Translations under genes and position numbers: made by a program
Shown: piece after piece, positions 24,167 through 34,800 of the stretch
Layout of the letters: each line of letters begins with the position of its first letter
How positions within the stretch are numbered: position 1 is the first letter of the stretch
From: Halococcoides cellulosivorans
GTDB lineage: Archaea; Halobacteriota; Halobacteria; Halobacteriales; Haloarculaceae
Assembly: GCF_003058365.1 (NCBI RefSeq)
Contig: NZ_CP028858.1
Coordinates: 2,096,836 to 2,160,835 of the forward strand
Reading direction: 5' to 3'
Length of the DNA: 64,000 nt
Notes under the pieces: model-generated
What the model was told of the DNA's origin: nothing
The model's input: the letters and a program-made list of their open reading frames with translations, nothing else
Database searches by the model: none

Positions 24167-24198
24167 TGACGGTGGAGAGCGCACCTTCGGCCTGTACA

Positions 24199-26022
24199 AT
24201 GGTTAACGACCAGTCATCAGACGGATTCAGTGACGTGATCGACCGTCGTAACTTCGCAAAGATCGCCGGTGCGTCCGGCGTGGCCATGCTGGCGGGGTGT
24301 GACGGTGACGGACAGGAAGAGACGCCCACCGAGAGTGGCGAGGAGACGTCCGACGATGGGGGCGACGAACAGGACGTCTACGACGTGACCGTCGACGGGG
24401 CGGCCGCACTGGATATGGGCACGCTCCACTGGAACCCCGCGTTCATCGCGTGGCCGAACATCTGGGGCCGCTGGATGACCCACGAGCGTCTCGCCCAGTA
24501 TAACCTCCAGACCCAGGAGTGGATCCCGCGGCTGATCGAAGAGTGGAGCACCGACGGCGACACCTTCACAGTGCAGATCCGCGACGACGCCAACTGGGCC
24601 AGCGGTGACCCGATCACCTCCGAGGACGTCAAAACTCACATCCTCTGTTCGATGGCCGCCGGCGGCCCGCTCGGCAACATCGTCGACTCGTTCGACACAT
24701 CCGACGAGAAGACGCTCGTGATCACGGGGACGGGCGACGTCAACCCGAAGATCTTCGAGTTCAACGTCCTCTCGAACCTGCTCCAGTCGAAGAACGCCGA
24801 GCCGTACGCGGACTGGGCGACCCGATACTGGGAAGACGGCGACGAGGACGTCGGGTCGGAGATCACGAGTTACAAGCCGGACGAACCGGACTACATCTCG
24901 GGGGCGATGAGCTTCGTCGAGATGACCGACCAGTACTACCTGCTGGAGCGCAACACCGAGCACTTCAACGCCGACAACATCAACTTCAAGGAGTATCAGT
25001 TCACGGCGTCGCCCGGCAACCAGTCCAAGTGGCGCGCGATGCAGAACAACGAGTTCGACACGGTGATGAGCGTCTTCACGCCGTCTCGGATCGTTGCCGA
25101 CCTCGACAAGAGCTGGAACGAGTACCAGTTCCCCGGTTACTGGGGCTTCGGTCTCCTGTTCAACCACGACGCCGAGAACGCACCGCACGTCAGCAAAAAC
25201 ACGGTCCGAAAGGCCATCGCCAACGCCGTCAGCCGGCAGGCCTGTGCCGACAACGCCGGTCCGCGCGTGAAGAATCCGGCGCCGACCCCCGCCGCCATCG
25301 CGTCGAACGTCCAGGACCAGTGGATCGACGTCGGTGGGACGTTCAGCGAGATGCAGGACGCAGAGCAGGTCGCCCCCCTGATGGAAGAGGCGGGCTACTC
25401 GAAGAACAACAACGACGTCTGGGAGCACCCCGACGATGGTGAGGCCACCATCGAGGTCATCTCCCCGCAGGGCTGGAGTGACTGGGAGGTCATGGCCAAC
25501 ACCGTCGGCCAGCAGCTCCGCTCGGCCGGTTTCGACGCCAACGTGAACCTCATCGGCAACGGCACGATCGTTGGCGAGCGGATCCCGAACGGGGACTTCC
25601 AGATCGCCGGCCGCGCGTGGCTGCCTGGCAACGCACGGTCGTCGTACCCGTTCTTCCCGCTCCGCCACGTTCTGGGCGACTCCTTCGACAACGCCCAGGC
25701 GTACCCCGGCTGGGAAGAAGAGAACCAGCCCGTCGAAGTGCCCGCCATGGATGGCTCGGGCACGATGGAAGTCGACGTCCGCGCGACCCTGGACGAGATC
25801 GCGTCCTCTGCGGACGAAGACGCCAACGCGGAGAAGATCACGGAGCTCGCGTGGGTCACCCACCAGGAACTGCCGTGGCTGCCGATCGTGACCAAGAAAG
25901 AGCAGTCGATGATCAACACGCAGAACCTGAGCGCGCCCGCCGGGGACGCCGAGCAGGCGCAGCTCAAGTGGCCCTGCATGTACCTGCCGAAGATCGGCGA
26001 CATGCAGTGGAAAGGCGAATAG
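24199..26022 (+). CDS. ABC transporter substrate-binding lipoprotein, family 5
   Basis: A 607-residue extracellular binding protein of the peptide/oligosaccharide (SBP_bac_5) family. The signal is of the Tat lipoprotein type: '[20 protein letters not shown]' with twin arginines, then AGC, the lipobox, at about residue 34. A short acidic linker ([19 protein letters not shown]) leads to the binding domain, with the family pattern '[20 protein letters not shown]' followed by '[12 protein letters not shown]'. In archaea and Thermotoga this family binds both peptides and cello- or manno-oligosaccharides. The position ahead of PL1, GH2 and GH5 genes makes an oligosaccharide the better guess. Permease and ATPase genes follow. 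Confidence 0.9.
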   Translation: MVNDQSSDGFSDVIDRRNFAKIAGASGVAMLAGCDGDGQEETPTESGEETSDDGGDEQDVYDVTVDGAAALDMGTLHWNPAFIAWPNIWGRWMTHERLAQYNLQTQEWIPRLIEEWSTDGDTFTVQIRDDANWASGDPITSEDVKTHILCSMAAGGPLGNIVDSFDTSDEKTLVITGTGDVNPKIFEFNVLSNLLQSKNAEPYADWATRYWEDGDEDVGSEITSYKPDEPDYISGAMSFVEMTDQYYLLERNTEHFNADNINFKEYQFTASPGNQSKWRAMQNNEFDTVMSVFTPSRIVADLDKSWNEYQFPGYWGFGLLFNHDAENAPHVSKNTVRKAIANAVSRQACADNAGPRVKNPAPTPAAIASNVQDQWIDVGGTFSEMQDAEQVAPLMEEAGYSKNNNDVWEHPDDGEATIEVISPQGWSDWEVMANTVGQQLRSAGFDANVNLIGNGTIVGERIPNGDFQIAGRAWLPGNARSSYPFFPLRHVLGDSFDNAQAYPGWEEENQPVEVPAMDGSGTMEVDVRATLDEIASSADEDANAEKITELAWVTHQELPWLPIVTKKEQSMINTQNLSAPAGDAEQAQLKWPCMYLPKIGDMQWKGE

Positions 26023-26069
26023 ACGTCACGACCGAACCGTAGTTTTCAAAAGCGTACGTTCGTAACTTC

Positions 26070-26074
26070 GGAGG
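26070..26074 (+). promoter_or_regulatory. Shine-Dalgarno GGAGG before the first permease gene
   Basis: GGAGG lies 8 bases before the ATG at 26083. A TTTTCAAAAG just upstream (26043-26052) could be a second, internal promoter within the 60-base gap after the binding-protein gene. Confidence 0.5.
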
Positions 26075-26082
26075 AATACCCG

Positions 26083-27126
26083 ATGGTAAACTACTACATC
26101 AAACGGACGGGGAAAGCCGCCCTCACGGCGTATATCGTGATGACAATATCGTTCGGGTTGTCACGAATGTTGCCGGGGAATCCGCTCGCCTCTATCGAGG
26201 GGAGGTTGCGGGGGGCCGGGCTCACCGAACAACAGGTACAGACAGCATTAGCACCCTACAAAGAGACCATCCCGACGGGGACACTACTCGAACAGTACGT
26301 CCAGTACATGTCGACGCTCCTGACGGGTAACCTGGGGAAGACCGTCGCGTACAAGGTCTCGACCGACCCGTCGACGGGGGAGATCGGCGGTGTCTCGGTC
26401 GCCGGGCTGATCGGGAAGTACATGCCGTGGACGATCTTCATCGGCGTGACGGCGATCATCATCTTCTACGCGCTCTCACTCACGCTGGGATCGATCATGG
26501 CCTACTACGAAGGCTCGAACTTCGACACGGCGAACTCACTGGTCGCGATGCTCGCGAGTGGGCTCCCCTTCTTCGTGACGGGGATCGTGCTGATCTGGCT
26601 GTTCGCCGGTATCTTCAACGTGTTGCCGGCCGGGGGGAAGTTTGCAGCCTCACAGGAGATCAGACCGGGGTTCAATCTCCCCTTCATCCAGAGTGCGCTC
26701 TATCACTCGATCTTGCCGATCGCGGCGACCGTCATCGGCCGATACGGGGTGCGAGCTCTGGCGATGCGTGGTAACAGCATCTCGATTCTGGGCAAAGGCT
26801 ACGTGCAGGTCGCCCAACTGCGTGGCCTCCCCGACCGGATCATCGCACTCAGATACGTCGGCCGGAACGCGGTCCTGCCGATGTACACCGGCATGCTGCT
26901 CTCCTTTGGCTGGATTATCGGCGGGACCGTCGTTCTGGAGACCGTGTTCAACTACCAGGGGCTCGGGTGGCTACTCTTGGTGGCGCTGGACGCCAAGGAC
27001 TATCCACTCCTGATGGCGATCTTCCTGGTGCTCACGCTGGCACTGGTCGTCGGAATCTACCTCGCAGACCTGTCGTACGGACTCGTCGACCCACGAATCA
27101 CCACGGGTGAGAAAGATGCCTACTGA
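26083..27126 (+). CDS. ABC transporter permease, DppB type
   Basis: A 347-residue integral membrane subunit of a family 5 importer. Six hydrophobic segments are visible, starting with 'AALTAYIVMTISFGLSRMLP' near residue 10 and followed by the family's 'GNPLASIEG' loop. The cytoplasmic EAA-like loop is in 'RALAMRGNSISILGKGYVQV' and 'AQLRGLPDRIIALRYVGRNA', which docks onto the ATPase. The C-terminal 'VLETVFNYQGLGWLLLVALD' is also typical. Its end overlaps the start of the next permease gene by eleven bases. It would form the translocation channel together with the DppC-like subunit. Confidence 0.93.
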   Translation: MVNYYIKRTGKAALTAYIVMTISFGLSRMLPGNPLASIEGRLRGAGLTEQQVQTALAPYKETIPTGTLLEQYVQYMSTLLTGNLGKTVAYKVSTDPSTGEIGGVSVAGLIGKYMPWTIFIGVTAIIIFYALSLTLGSIMAYYEGSNFDTANSLVAMLASGLPFFVTGIVLIWLFAGIFNVLPAGGKFAASQEIRPGFNLPFIQSALYHSILPIAATVIGRYGVRALAMRGNSISILGKGYVQVAQLRGLPDRIIALRYVGRNAVLPMYTGMLLSFGWIIGGTVVLETVFNYQGLGWLLLVALDAKDYPLLMAIFLVLTLALVVGIYLADLSYGLVDPRITTGEKDAY

Positions 27127-28225
27127 CGACGAATCGAGCGGCCTCGACTGGGGCTACGAAGAGGGATCGGTGGAAATGACCCTGGGGGACCGCCTCAGAG
27201 AACGGTATCGCGATCACATCTACGAGCCTGGCGTGGTGGCCCTCGACGACTGGCGATTCGTCGTCGGAGGCCTCATCGTCCTGGTGTACTTCGTGGTCGG
27301 AATCGTCGGGCCGTTCTTGGTCTCGGATCCGGTGGGCAGTCAGTACGCCAATCCCACCTTTTTCAGCCCGATCAAGTGGGTATCGGTGCTCACGATCGGT
27401 GGGCTCGACATCGCCTACCCGACGTTTCGTGACCTCGCGATGCCGCTGGGGACGAACACGTACGGCCAGTCGATCTTCGGGCTGATCATCCACGCGACGC
27501 CGAAGATGCTGGTCATGCTGCTCACCGGTGGTGTCTTCGCGACGATCATGGCGACCCTTCTCGGGACGGTCTCGGGGTACAAGGGTGGGGCCTGGGACTC
27601 CGCGATCACGATGTTCAACGACGTCGCGATGACGATCCCCGGCCTGCCGCTGGTGATCGTCATCGGGCTGGCCGCCAGACCCTACCTCGAAACCCTTCGT
27701 GACCTGCCCGAACCGCTCAATCTGCTCTCGCCGGCCGTGATCGGCATGATCATCATGATCAACTACTGGGGCGGGCTCTCGCGTGCGATCCGCTCACAGG
27801 TCCTGACGCTCCGTGACGCCGAGTACGCCGAGGCCTCCCGGACGATGGGCGTCGGCGCACCGAGCATCATCCTGAAGGACGTGCTGCCGAATCTGATGCC
27901 GTACATTCTGGTGAACTTCGTCAACGCGGCGCGGTTCGTGATCTTCTCGGCAGTCGGGCTCTACTACCTGGGTGTCCTCCCCGCCAACCAGGCGAACTGG
28001 GGGATGATGATCAACAACGCCCAGAACCAGGGAGCACTCATCGGCGGACTCGGTCAGTGGTACCGGGTCTTGCCGCCGGTGATGGCCGTCCTGGGCATCG
28101 CACTGGGGCTCATCCTGTTCTCCCAGGGCATGGACCGACTGTTCAACCCCCGCGTGCGCACGAAACTGGCGTCGTTCGACGAGAGCGATGACGACGACAG
28201 CGTCGAGGATGTGATGAACGAATGA
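27116..28225 (+). CDS. ABC transporter permease, DppC type
   Basis: A 369-residue membrane subunit, partner of the DppB-like permease. The N-terminal cytoplasmic extension (about 45 residues) leads to helix 1 'FVVGGLIVLVYFVVGIVGPF'. The core shows 'MPLGTNTYGQSIFGLIIHAT', a DppC hallmark (GTD.GRD.-like), and the EAA loop 'SQVLTLRDAEYAEASRTMGV', then GAPSIILKDVLPN. I take the ATG at 27116 rather than an in-frame GTG nine bases earlier, because GGTGA sits at a usable distance before it. The stop overlaps the ATPase start (ATGA). Confidence 0.92.
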   Translation: MPTDDESSGLDWGYEEGSVEMTLGDRLRERYRDHIYEPGVVALDDWRFVVGGLIVLVYFVVGIVGPFLVSDPVGSQYANPTFFSPIKWVSVLTIGGLDIAYPTFRDLAMPLGTNTYGQSIFGLIIHATPKMLVMLLTGGVFATIMATLLGTVSGYKGGAWDSAITMFNDVAMTIPGLPLVIVIGLAARPYLETLRDLPEPLNLLSPAVIGMIIMINYWGGLSRAIRSQVLTLRDAEYAEASRTMGVGAPSIILKDVLPNLMPYILVNFVNAARFVIFSAVGLYYLGVLPANQANWGMMINNAQNQGALIGGLGQWYRVLPPVMAVLGIALGLILFSQGMDRLFNPRVRTKLASFDESDDDDSVEDVMNE

Positions 28226-30462
28226 GTGTCGACGACTGGGAAACCAAGACTCCGGCGGAGGTACAGGAAGTCGAAAAAGTCGAGAAGCCCGACCCGATCA
28301 TGCGGCTCGACGACGTTCGGGTCACCTTCGAGATGGACCGCGGGATCTCGCGGGTCATCGACGACGTGAGCTTCGACGTCGGTCGCAGCGAGATCGTCGG
28401 CATCGTCGGAGAGAGCGGTGCGGGCAAGTCCACGCTGGTCTCGGCGATGATGGACTCGGTCGAAGAGCCCGGCGTCCTCGAAGGCACCATCGAGTACCGA
28501 CCAAAACAGGGCGACCCGGTGGACATCCTGGAGTTCAACAAAGAACAGCTCCGACAGTGGCGCTGGGAGGAAGTCGCGATGGTCTTCCAGGGGGCGATGA
28601 GTTCGTTCAACCCCGTCAAGCGGATCGAAGACCACTTCGTCGAGACGCTGAAGGCCCACGGCCACACCGTCAGCGAAGGGATGGAGCGCGCTCGCGACCT
28701 GATCGCGGACCTGTACATGGACCCCGATCGGGTGATGGGTGCCTATCCCCACGAACTCAGCGGCGGCATGCGCCAGCGCACGCTCTTGGCGCTCGCGATG
28801 GTGCTCGAACCCGAGATGCTCCTGATGGACGAGCCGACCGCAGCGCTCGACCTCCTGATGCAGCAGTCGATTCTGATGTTGCTCCAGGATCTCCAGGAGG
28901 AGTACGACGTCTCGATGGTGTTCATCACCCACGACCTCGCGCTGGTGGCCTCACTGGCCGACCGGCTCGCGGTGATGTACGCCTTCCGGATGGCCGAGGT
29001 CGGCCCGAAAAAGAAGATGCTGTCGAATCCGGGGCATCCGTACACCAGGATGTTGCTGAACTCGACACCGGACATCGACGCCCCGATCGACCAGAACCGG
29101 TCGATCGAGGGGTCGGCGCCGGACCCACTGGACATGCCGTCGGGCTGTCCGTACCATCCGCGGTGTCCGCTGGCCGAACAGCAGTGTGTCGAGGCCAAGC
29201 CCGACCAGTTCCTGCTGGCCGACGACCACGGCGCGGCGTGTTTCCGCTGGGAAGAGGCCCAGGAGTCGATGCCGCTCAACTACGAGAAAAGCGACGCCGA
29301 CACCACCAGAGTGGAGGACTACGACTACAGCGATATCACCGCCGCGAGCGGTGAGCCGCTGATCTCGACGAACGACCTGGAAGTCCACTTCGAGCAAAAC
29401 CAGGGCCTGATCCAGACGCTGTTCGGTCCCGATCCGGAGCTCGTCCGGGCCGTCGACGGGATCAACCTCGACATTCACGAGCGCGACGTCGTCGCACTCG
29501 TCGGGGAATCGGGCTGTGGGAAGACCACCTTCGGGAAGACCGTGCTGGGCCTCCAGAAGCCGACCGGCGGAACGATCGAGTTCCGCGGGACGGACATCTG
29601 GGAAGCCCGACGCGGTAACGCCGACATCCCCTGGGAGGAGATCCGGAAATCCCTCCAGATCATCCACCAGGACCCCGGGAGTTCGCTCAATCCGAATCGG
29701 CGGCTGAAGAAGATCCTCTCCGTCCCGCTCAAACAGACCTACCCGTCGATGCCGTCGAGCGAGCGGCTGAGCCGAATCTACTCACTGCTCGAACACGTCG
29801 GGCTGACGCCGCCCGAGGAGTACGGCGAACGGTATCCCCACCAGCTCAGCGGCGGCGAGAAACAGCGCGTCGCGCTCTGTCGGGCACTGCTGATGAATCC
29901 CGACCTGATCCTGGCAGACGAAGCGATCAGCGCGCTCGACGTCTCCTTGCGCGTCGAGATGATGGAGCTGATGCTCGAACTGCAAGAGGAGTTCGACACG
30001 TCCTATCTGTTCATCTCCCACGACCTCTCGAACGCCCGATACCTCTCACAGGAAGCGGGCGGGCGGATCGCGGCGATGTATCTGGGTGAGATCATCGAGA
30101 TCGGGCCGGCCGAGGCGATGACCCAGAACCCCGCCCATCCGTACACCGAGGTGCTCCGATGGGGGACGCCGAACATCGACCCCGAAAAGGCGGGCGTCGG
30201 AGACATGCCGATGCGGAAGATCGACATTCCGGACCCGGTGAACCCCCCGAGTGGCTGTCGGTTCCACACCCGGTGTCCGGAGGCCCGTGAGTACTGCAAG
30301 CAAGAGAAACCCGAACCGCAGGCGATCGATCCGGAGGGGATCCACCGGTCGAGTTGCTTCCGGGACTACGGCGACGATCACCCGTACTGGGACAGTGCCG
30401 TGCTCGAAGACGAGGAAGCGGCCAGCGACTTCGATTCGGGTGCCGGCGTCGACGCCGACTGA
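28222..30462 (+). CDS. Fused double ATP-binding subunit of the family 5 importer (DppD-DppF)
   Basis: A 746-residue cytoplasmic protein that joins the two ATPases usually encoded separately. First domain: Walker A 'GESGAGKST' (about residue 65), signature 'ELSGGMRQR', Walker B 'LLMDEPTA'. Second domain: Walker A 'GESGCGKTT' (about 430), signature 'QLSGGEKQR', Walker B 'ILADEAIS'. Each half ends in the oligopeptide-transporter tail with cysteines, 'GCPYHPRCPLAEQQC' and 'GCRFHTRCPEAREYC', a possible Fe-S or zinc site. Note that the second Walker B reads DEAIS instead of the usual DEPVS. It overlaps the permease gene by four bases and closes the importer operon. Confidence 0.94.
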   Translation: MSVDDWETKTPAEVQEVEKVEKPDPIMRLDDVRVTFEMDRGISRVIDDVSFDVGRSEIVGIVGESGAGKSTLVSAMMDSVEEPGVLEGTIEYRPKQGDPVDILEFNKEQLRQWRWEEVAMVFQGAMSSFNPVKRIEDHFVETLKAHGHTVSEGMERARDLIADLYMDPDRVMGAYPHELSGGMRQRTLLALAMVLEPEMLLMDEPTAALDLLMQQSILMLLQDLQEEYDVSMVFITHDLALVASLADRLAVMYAFRMAEVGPKKKMLSNPGHPYTRMLLNSTPDIDAPIDQNRSIEGSAPDPLDMPSGCPYHPRCPLAEQQCVEAKPDQFLLADDHGAACFRWEEAQESMPLNYEKSDADTTRVEDYDYSDITAASGEPLISTNDLEVHFEQNQGLIQTLFGPDPELVRAVDGINLDIHERDVVALVGESGCGKTTFGKTVLGLQKPTGGTIEFRGTDIWEARRGNADIPWEEIRKSLQIIHQDPGSSLNPNRRLKKILSVPLKQTYPSMPSSERLSRIYSLLEHVGLTPPEEYGERYPHQLSGGEKQRVALCRALLMNPDLILADEAISALDVSLRVEMMELMLELQEEFDTSYLFISHDLSNARYLSQEAGGRIAAMYLGEIIEIGPAEAMTQNPAHPYTEVLRWGTPNIDPEKAGVGDMPMRKIDIPDPVNPPSGCRFHTRCPEAREYCKQEKPEPQAIDPEGIHRSSCFRDYGDDHPYWDSAVLEDEEAASDFDSGAGVDAD

Positions 30463-30708
30463 TCAGAACCGCCAGTCGCGCTGTTTTTCTTTGAACCGTC
30501 GGCACTGAACGTAGAGGGCGAGCGTCATGCCGGTCGCGACGGCCAGGAGCCCGAAGTCGATCAACAGAATCGTCATCGACGCCTCTGACCCGCCGGCGTC
30601 GTACAGGAAGGCGATCACCGACAGGAAAAAGAGTGCCCCCAGCACGGCCAGCATCGGTCGAAGGAGCGCGAACTGCGCACAGACGTGTTTCCAGAGCTTC
30701 TCGTTCAT
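30463..30708 (-). CDS. Hypothetical two-helix membrane protein
   Basis: An 81-residue protein beginning MNEKLWKHVCAQFALLRPML. Hydrophobic segments lie at about residues 15-36 and 45-67 (SMTILLIDFGLLAVATGMTL), with a basic C-terminus (RRFKEKQRDWRF). The ATG at 30708 is preferred because the frame upstream of it lacks membrane-like or conserved sequence. The stop at 30463 directly abuts the stop of the ATPase gene on the other strand. The family is not recognised, and the neighbours do not suggest a function. Confidence 0.55.
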   Translation of the reverse strand: MNEKLWKHVCAQFALLRPMLAVLGALFFLSVIAFLYDAGGSEASMTILLIDFGLLAVATGMTLALYVQCRRFKEKQRDWRF

Positions 30709-30773
30709 GGCAGGCGTTGGGTGGCGCGTGTGTAAGGACTGTCGGATCAGCGCCCCCACCCGAAATCGGGAGC

Positions 30774-31724
30774 CTAGATGTCGAGTTGGGCGATCTGGTC
30801 TTTGAGGATCTTCGCGGAGTCGCGGAACGCCTCGCGCTCGTCGTCGTCCATGTCGAGTTCGATCGTCTGGCGGATCCCGCCGCGGTTGACGATCGCGGGC
30901 AGGCTCAGATAGACGTCATCGACACCGTAGTGGCCGTTCATCAGCGTCGAGACCGTCATGATCGAGTTCTCGTTGCGGATGATCGACTCGACGATCTGCT
31001 GAGTCGCGAGACTCACCGCGTAGTAGGTCGCGCCCTTCTTGTCGATGATCTCGTAGGCCGCCCCCCGCACGCGCTCGTCGATCGCGTCTTTCTGGCCGAG
31101 ATCACACTCTTTGGAACACCGCACACAGAAATCGTCGAACTGGGTCCCCGCGAGGTGGACCGCACTCCAGACCGGTACCTCGCTGTCGCCGTGCTCACCG
31201 ACGACGTACGCGTGGATGTTCTTCTCGGCAACCCCACAGTTCTCCGCGAGGACGTGCCGGAAGCGTGCGGTGTCGAGGACGGTCCCCGACCCGATGACGC
31301 GCTCGCTGGGCAACCCAGAGACCTTCCAGGTGACGTAACTGAGCACGTCGACGGGGTTCGTGACGACGAGCAAGATCGCGTCGTCGTCGAGCCCATCGGT
31401 GATCCGTGGGACCATGTCTTTGAACACCGCGGTGTTCCGTTCGAGGAGTTCGAGACGGGTCTCACCGGGTTTCTGGCTCACGCCCGCGGTGATGATCACC
31501 ACGTCGGCGTCGTTGACGTCGTCGTAGGTCCCGGCCCGGACGGTGGTGGGCTTGACGAACGTCGCACCGTGGCGCAGGTCCATCGCCTCGCCCTCGGCCT
31601 TTTCGTGATCGATATCGACGAGGACGATCTCGTTGACGACGCCGCTGTTCATCAGCGCGAACGCGGTCGTCGATCCGACCGCGCCCGCCCCGATGATCGC
31701 GACTTTGCCTTTGACTTCGGTCAT
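30774..31724 (-). CDS. ldh: L-lactate dehydrogenase
   Basis: A 316-residue NAD-dependent enzyme that interconverts pyruvate and L-lactate. The N-terminal 'KVAIIGAGAVGSTTAFALMN' is the nucleotide-binding G-x-G-x-x-G. The specificity loop reads 'AGVSQKPGETRLELLERN': the glutamine before KPGETR marks lactate dehydrogenase, where malate dehydrogenases have arginine. The catalytic histidine is in 'YVVGEHGDSEVPVWS', and the substrate arginine in 'LDTARFRHVLAE'. Length is standard. The ATG at 31724 follows a TTTTA box at 26 bases, so the gene is leaderless and divergent from the PL1 gene. With lctP it suggests real lactate traffic in this organism. Confidence 0.92.
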   Translation of the reverse strand: MTEVKGKVAIIGAGAVGSTTAFALMNSGVVNEIVLVDIDHEKAEGEAMDLRHGATFVKPTTVRAGTYDDVNDADVVIITAGVSQKPGETRLELLERNTAVFKDMVPRITDGLDDDAILLVVTNPVDVLSYVTWKVSGLPSERVIGSGTVLDTARFRHVLAENCGVAEKNIHAYVVGEHGDSEVPVWSAVHLAGTQFDDFCVRCSKECDLGQKDAIDERVRGAAYEIIDKKGATYYAVSLATQQIVESIIRNENSIMTVSTLMNGHYGVDDVYLSLPAIVNRGGIRQTIELDMDDDEREAFRDSAKILKDQIAQLDI

Positions 31725-31747
31725 ACCCGACGTTTCGACCCCGACGG

Positions 31748-31752
31748 TAAAA
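31748..31752 (-). promoter_or_regulatory. TATA-like box of ldh
   Basis: TTTTA within CCCTTTTACCG, centred 26 bases before the ATG at 31724. Confidence 0.5.
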
Positions 31753-31831
31753 GGGACCCAGTTCGCGACACCAGACGTGTGTGGTTCCCACCCGTGGCCG
31801 AGTCGTCGCATTATATCGAGTGATAAATAAT

Positions 31832-31846
31832 CATAAATTAATTATG
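31832..31846 (+). promoter_or_regulatory. Palindrome overlapping the promoter of the PL1 gene
   Basis: CATAAATTAATTATG is an inverted repeat, CATAA/TTATG around ATTAA, in an AT-rich stretch (31816-31846) that also holds the TATA candidates ATAAATAA and CATAAATTA. A protein bound here would block transcription of the PL1 gene. No regulator is identified. Confidence 0.4.
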
Positions 31847-31873
31847 GCTCCACGGTGTATGGTAGTGCGATCC

Positions 31874-34800
31874 ATGCGCGAGGGGACCAACGGATCGACG
31901 GACCGTGTTCGTAGACGAACATTCATGAAGGCGCTCGGGAGCGGTGCGGTGCTGGGCGCTGCCGGACTGGTCGGGACGGCAAGCGCCGTCACGACCGCGA
32001 CGATTCGGCCGAGCGACGGGTTCGCGACGGTGGCCCCGTGGCTGGAATCGTCGGATCCGGACGTGTATCGGATTCAGAACGCCACGCGATCGGAGGTCGA
32101 GGCGGCGTTTACGGCGTCGGGCCCGCGGGTCGTCGTCTTCGAGACGTCGGGGGTTATCGATCTCGGCGGCCAGGAACTCGAAATTACCGAAGACAACTGT
32201 TGGGTCGCCGGGCAGACCGCCCCGTCACCGGGGATTACGTTCATCAAAGGACAGATCCAGGTGGCGGCGAACGACTGTGTCGTCCAGCACATCCGGACGC
32301 GTCACGGCCCAGGCGCGGACGGGTCGATCCAGAGCAACGACTCGATCAACACCGCCGACGGAACGCAAAACAACGTCCTCGACCACGTGACGGCCTCGTG
32401 GGGGACCGACGAGTGTCTCTCCGTGGGTTACGACACTCAGGACACGACCGTCACCAACTGCCTGGTGTACGAGGGGCTGTGGGACCCCTACGGCGACGGG
32501 TCGGACCACAACTACGCGACGCTGGTCGGCAACGGGGCCTCCAACGTCACGCTGGCCGGCAACATCTGGGCGAAAGCCCGGTCTCGCCTCCCGCGACTGA
32601 AAGACGACACGTCCTCGGCGCTGTCGAACAACCTGATGTACTTCTTCAACGAATCGGTGAAAATGGACGGCGGGACTACCTCTTCTATCGTCGGCAACGT
32701 GCTCATCCCGCAAGACATCGACGACACCGCGATCGAGGGTGGCAACGCCTACCTCGAAGACAACGTCACCGACCCGACCTCGACGCCGCTGACGGGCGGC
32801 GTCACCGAGTTGAGTTCGCGGCCGCTGTGGCCGTCGGGGCTCGAATCGATGCCCTCGGGATCGGTCGAGGAGCACAACCTCAACAACGCGGGCGCCCGGC
32901 CGGCCGACCGGACCTCGAACGACGCCCGGATCGTTCAGGAGATTCGCGAGCGCCAGGGTGACGACTACCTCGATTCGCCGCGAGACTACTGGATTCCACA
33001 CCCGGACGCCGTCGGCGGCTATCCCGACCTGCCCGAGAACAGCCACTCACTCGACGTCCCGAACACGGGCCTGCGCGAGTGGTTGGCGCAGTGGTCCGCC
33101 GAGGTCGAGACTGGCGGATCGACCGGCGGGGACTACATCGCGCCGACGACACCCGGGAGCCTCACGGCCGAGGCCACCCAGACGAGTGTCGATCTGTCAT
33201 GGGGCGCGTCATCGGACTCCGATACCGGCCTCGCGGAGTACCGCGTGACCGTCGACGGCACAGAACAGGTCCTCGACCCGGGGACCACGTCGCTGACGGT
33301 CGACGAACTCGACTCCGGAACCTACTACCAGGCATCGGTGATCGCCGTCGACGGCGCGGGCAACCAGTCCGCCGCGGCGACGACGAGTTTCCAGACCGAG
33401 TATCCCGAGGGTGAAGCGCCCGACGACACGCGTGGCTCACACTTCCTCGCTGAGGACGGGTTTGCCGACACCGCGTGGTTCGACGACTCCGTCGAGGTCA
33501 TCAAAATCTCCGAACTGGCGTACGAACCGATCCAGGCGGCGTTCGAGGCCAGCGGGCCACGCCTGATCGTCTTCGAGGAGAGTGGCGTCCTCGACCTGCA
33601 GAATCAGACCCTGGAGATCACCAGTCCGAACTGCTATGTCGCCGGGCAGAGCGCGCCCTCGCCGGGCGTGACCTTCATCAACGGCTTCCTCCAGGTCGCG
33701 GCCAGCGACGTCGTCGTCGAACACATCCGCGTGTTCCGTGGCGACGAGTCGGGCGGCGAGGGGACCGACCCGATGAACAGTGCGGACGGCACGCAGAACG
33801 TCATCTTCAACCACTGTACGGCGTTCTGGGGCCGCGACGAGAACCTCTCGGTCGGCTACGACTCCGATCGGACGACGCTGGCGAACTGCATGATCGCAGA
33901 AGGGCTCGAAGACCCCGAGGAGAACTCCAACGGGACGCTCGTGGGCAACGGCGCCTCGGACGTCGCGATCATGGGGACGATCTACGCGAAGAACAACGAT
34001 CGCAACCCCCGGCTGAAGGAGAACAGCGAGACGGCGATCGTCAACAACCTCAACTTCTATCACGACAAGGCGACCTGGATCGATCCGGGCGCGAGTGCGG
34101 CCATCGTAGGGACGGCGTACATCCACCGCTTTAGCTTCCGCGACCCGCTCGTCTTCGGGGAGGGGAGCGTCTACTTCGACGACAACTACGTGGCCGATCC
34201 GCCGCTCGATGGCCGGCCGTTCCAGGACGTCGGCACCGAACTCGACACGCCGCCGCTCTGGCCGAACGGACTCGACGCGATGGCGTCCGCCCAGACCGAG
34301 GCGCACAACCTGGCGAACGCGGGCGCGCGCCCGGCCGACCGCATCGGCCAGGAGGCAAAGATCGTCCAGCAGATCGAGGATCGGTGGGGCAGTCTGGACG
34401 TCGATCCGAACCGGGACAACGCCGGCTTCTCCGATATCCCGGACAGCGTCGAAGAAGCCGGCGGGTATCCCGACCACGACGGGACGACGCGCGAACTGAC
34501 CGTCCCCGAGGCCGGCCTCCGGCAGTGGATCGATCAGTTGGCCAGCGAGGTCGAACCCGACGACTGGGGCGACGGGGCCGGCGGTGACGACAAAGCGCCG
34601 ACCGAACCCGGCGACATGACGGTCGTGGACAGCGGTCTCGCCTCGATCACCGTGAGTTGGTCCGCATCGACCGACTCCGGTGGTGCGGGCCTCTGGCGGT
34701 ACAACCTCTCGGTCGACGGCCAACAGCGGACATCCGTCGAACCCGGGACGACCGAGGCGACGATCAGCGGGCTCGACGAGGACACCAGCTACGAGATCGG

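Larger units (their letters stand above)
23923..24198. other. Regulatory spacer upstream of the ABC importer operon
   Basis: No gene is seen in 276 bases. It holds a GC hairpin at 24015-24037, a strong TATA-like TTTTTATATG at about 24071-24080 and a second box AATATTTA at 24159-24166. The segment TGCGTTCGAATCCCGGGAC near 23990 looks like a tRNA T-loop, but the stem does not pair. Two promoters, or one promoter and an upstream leader, may regulate the importer. Confidence 0.45.

Noticed and set aside
24166-24198. ATG at 24166 as start of the substrate-binding protein
   Set aside because: It overlaps the TATA box AATATTTA; the ATG at 24199 is next to the predicted transcript start and 10 codons before the Tat motif.
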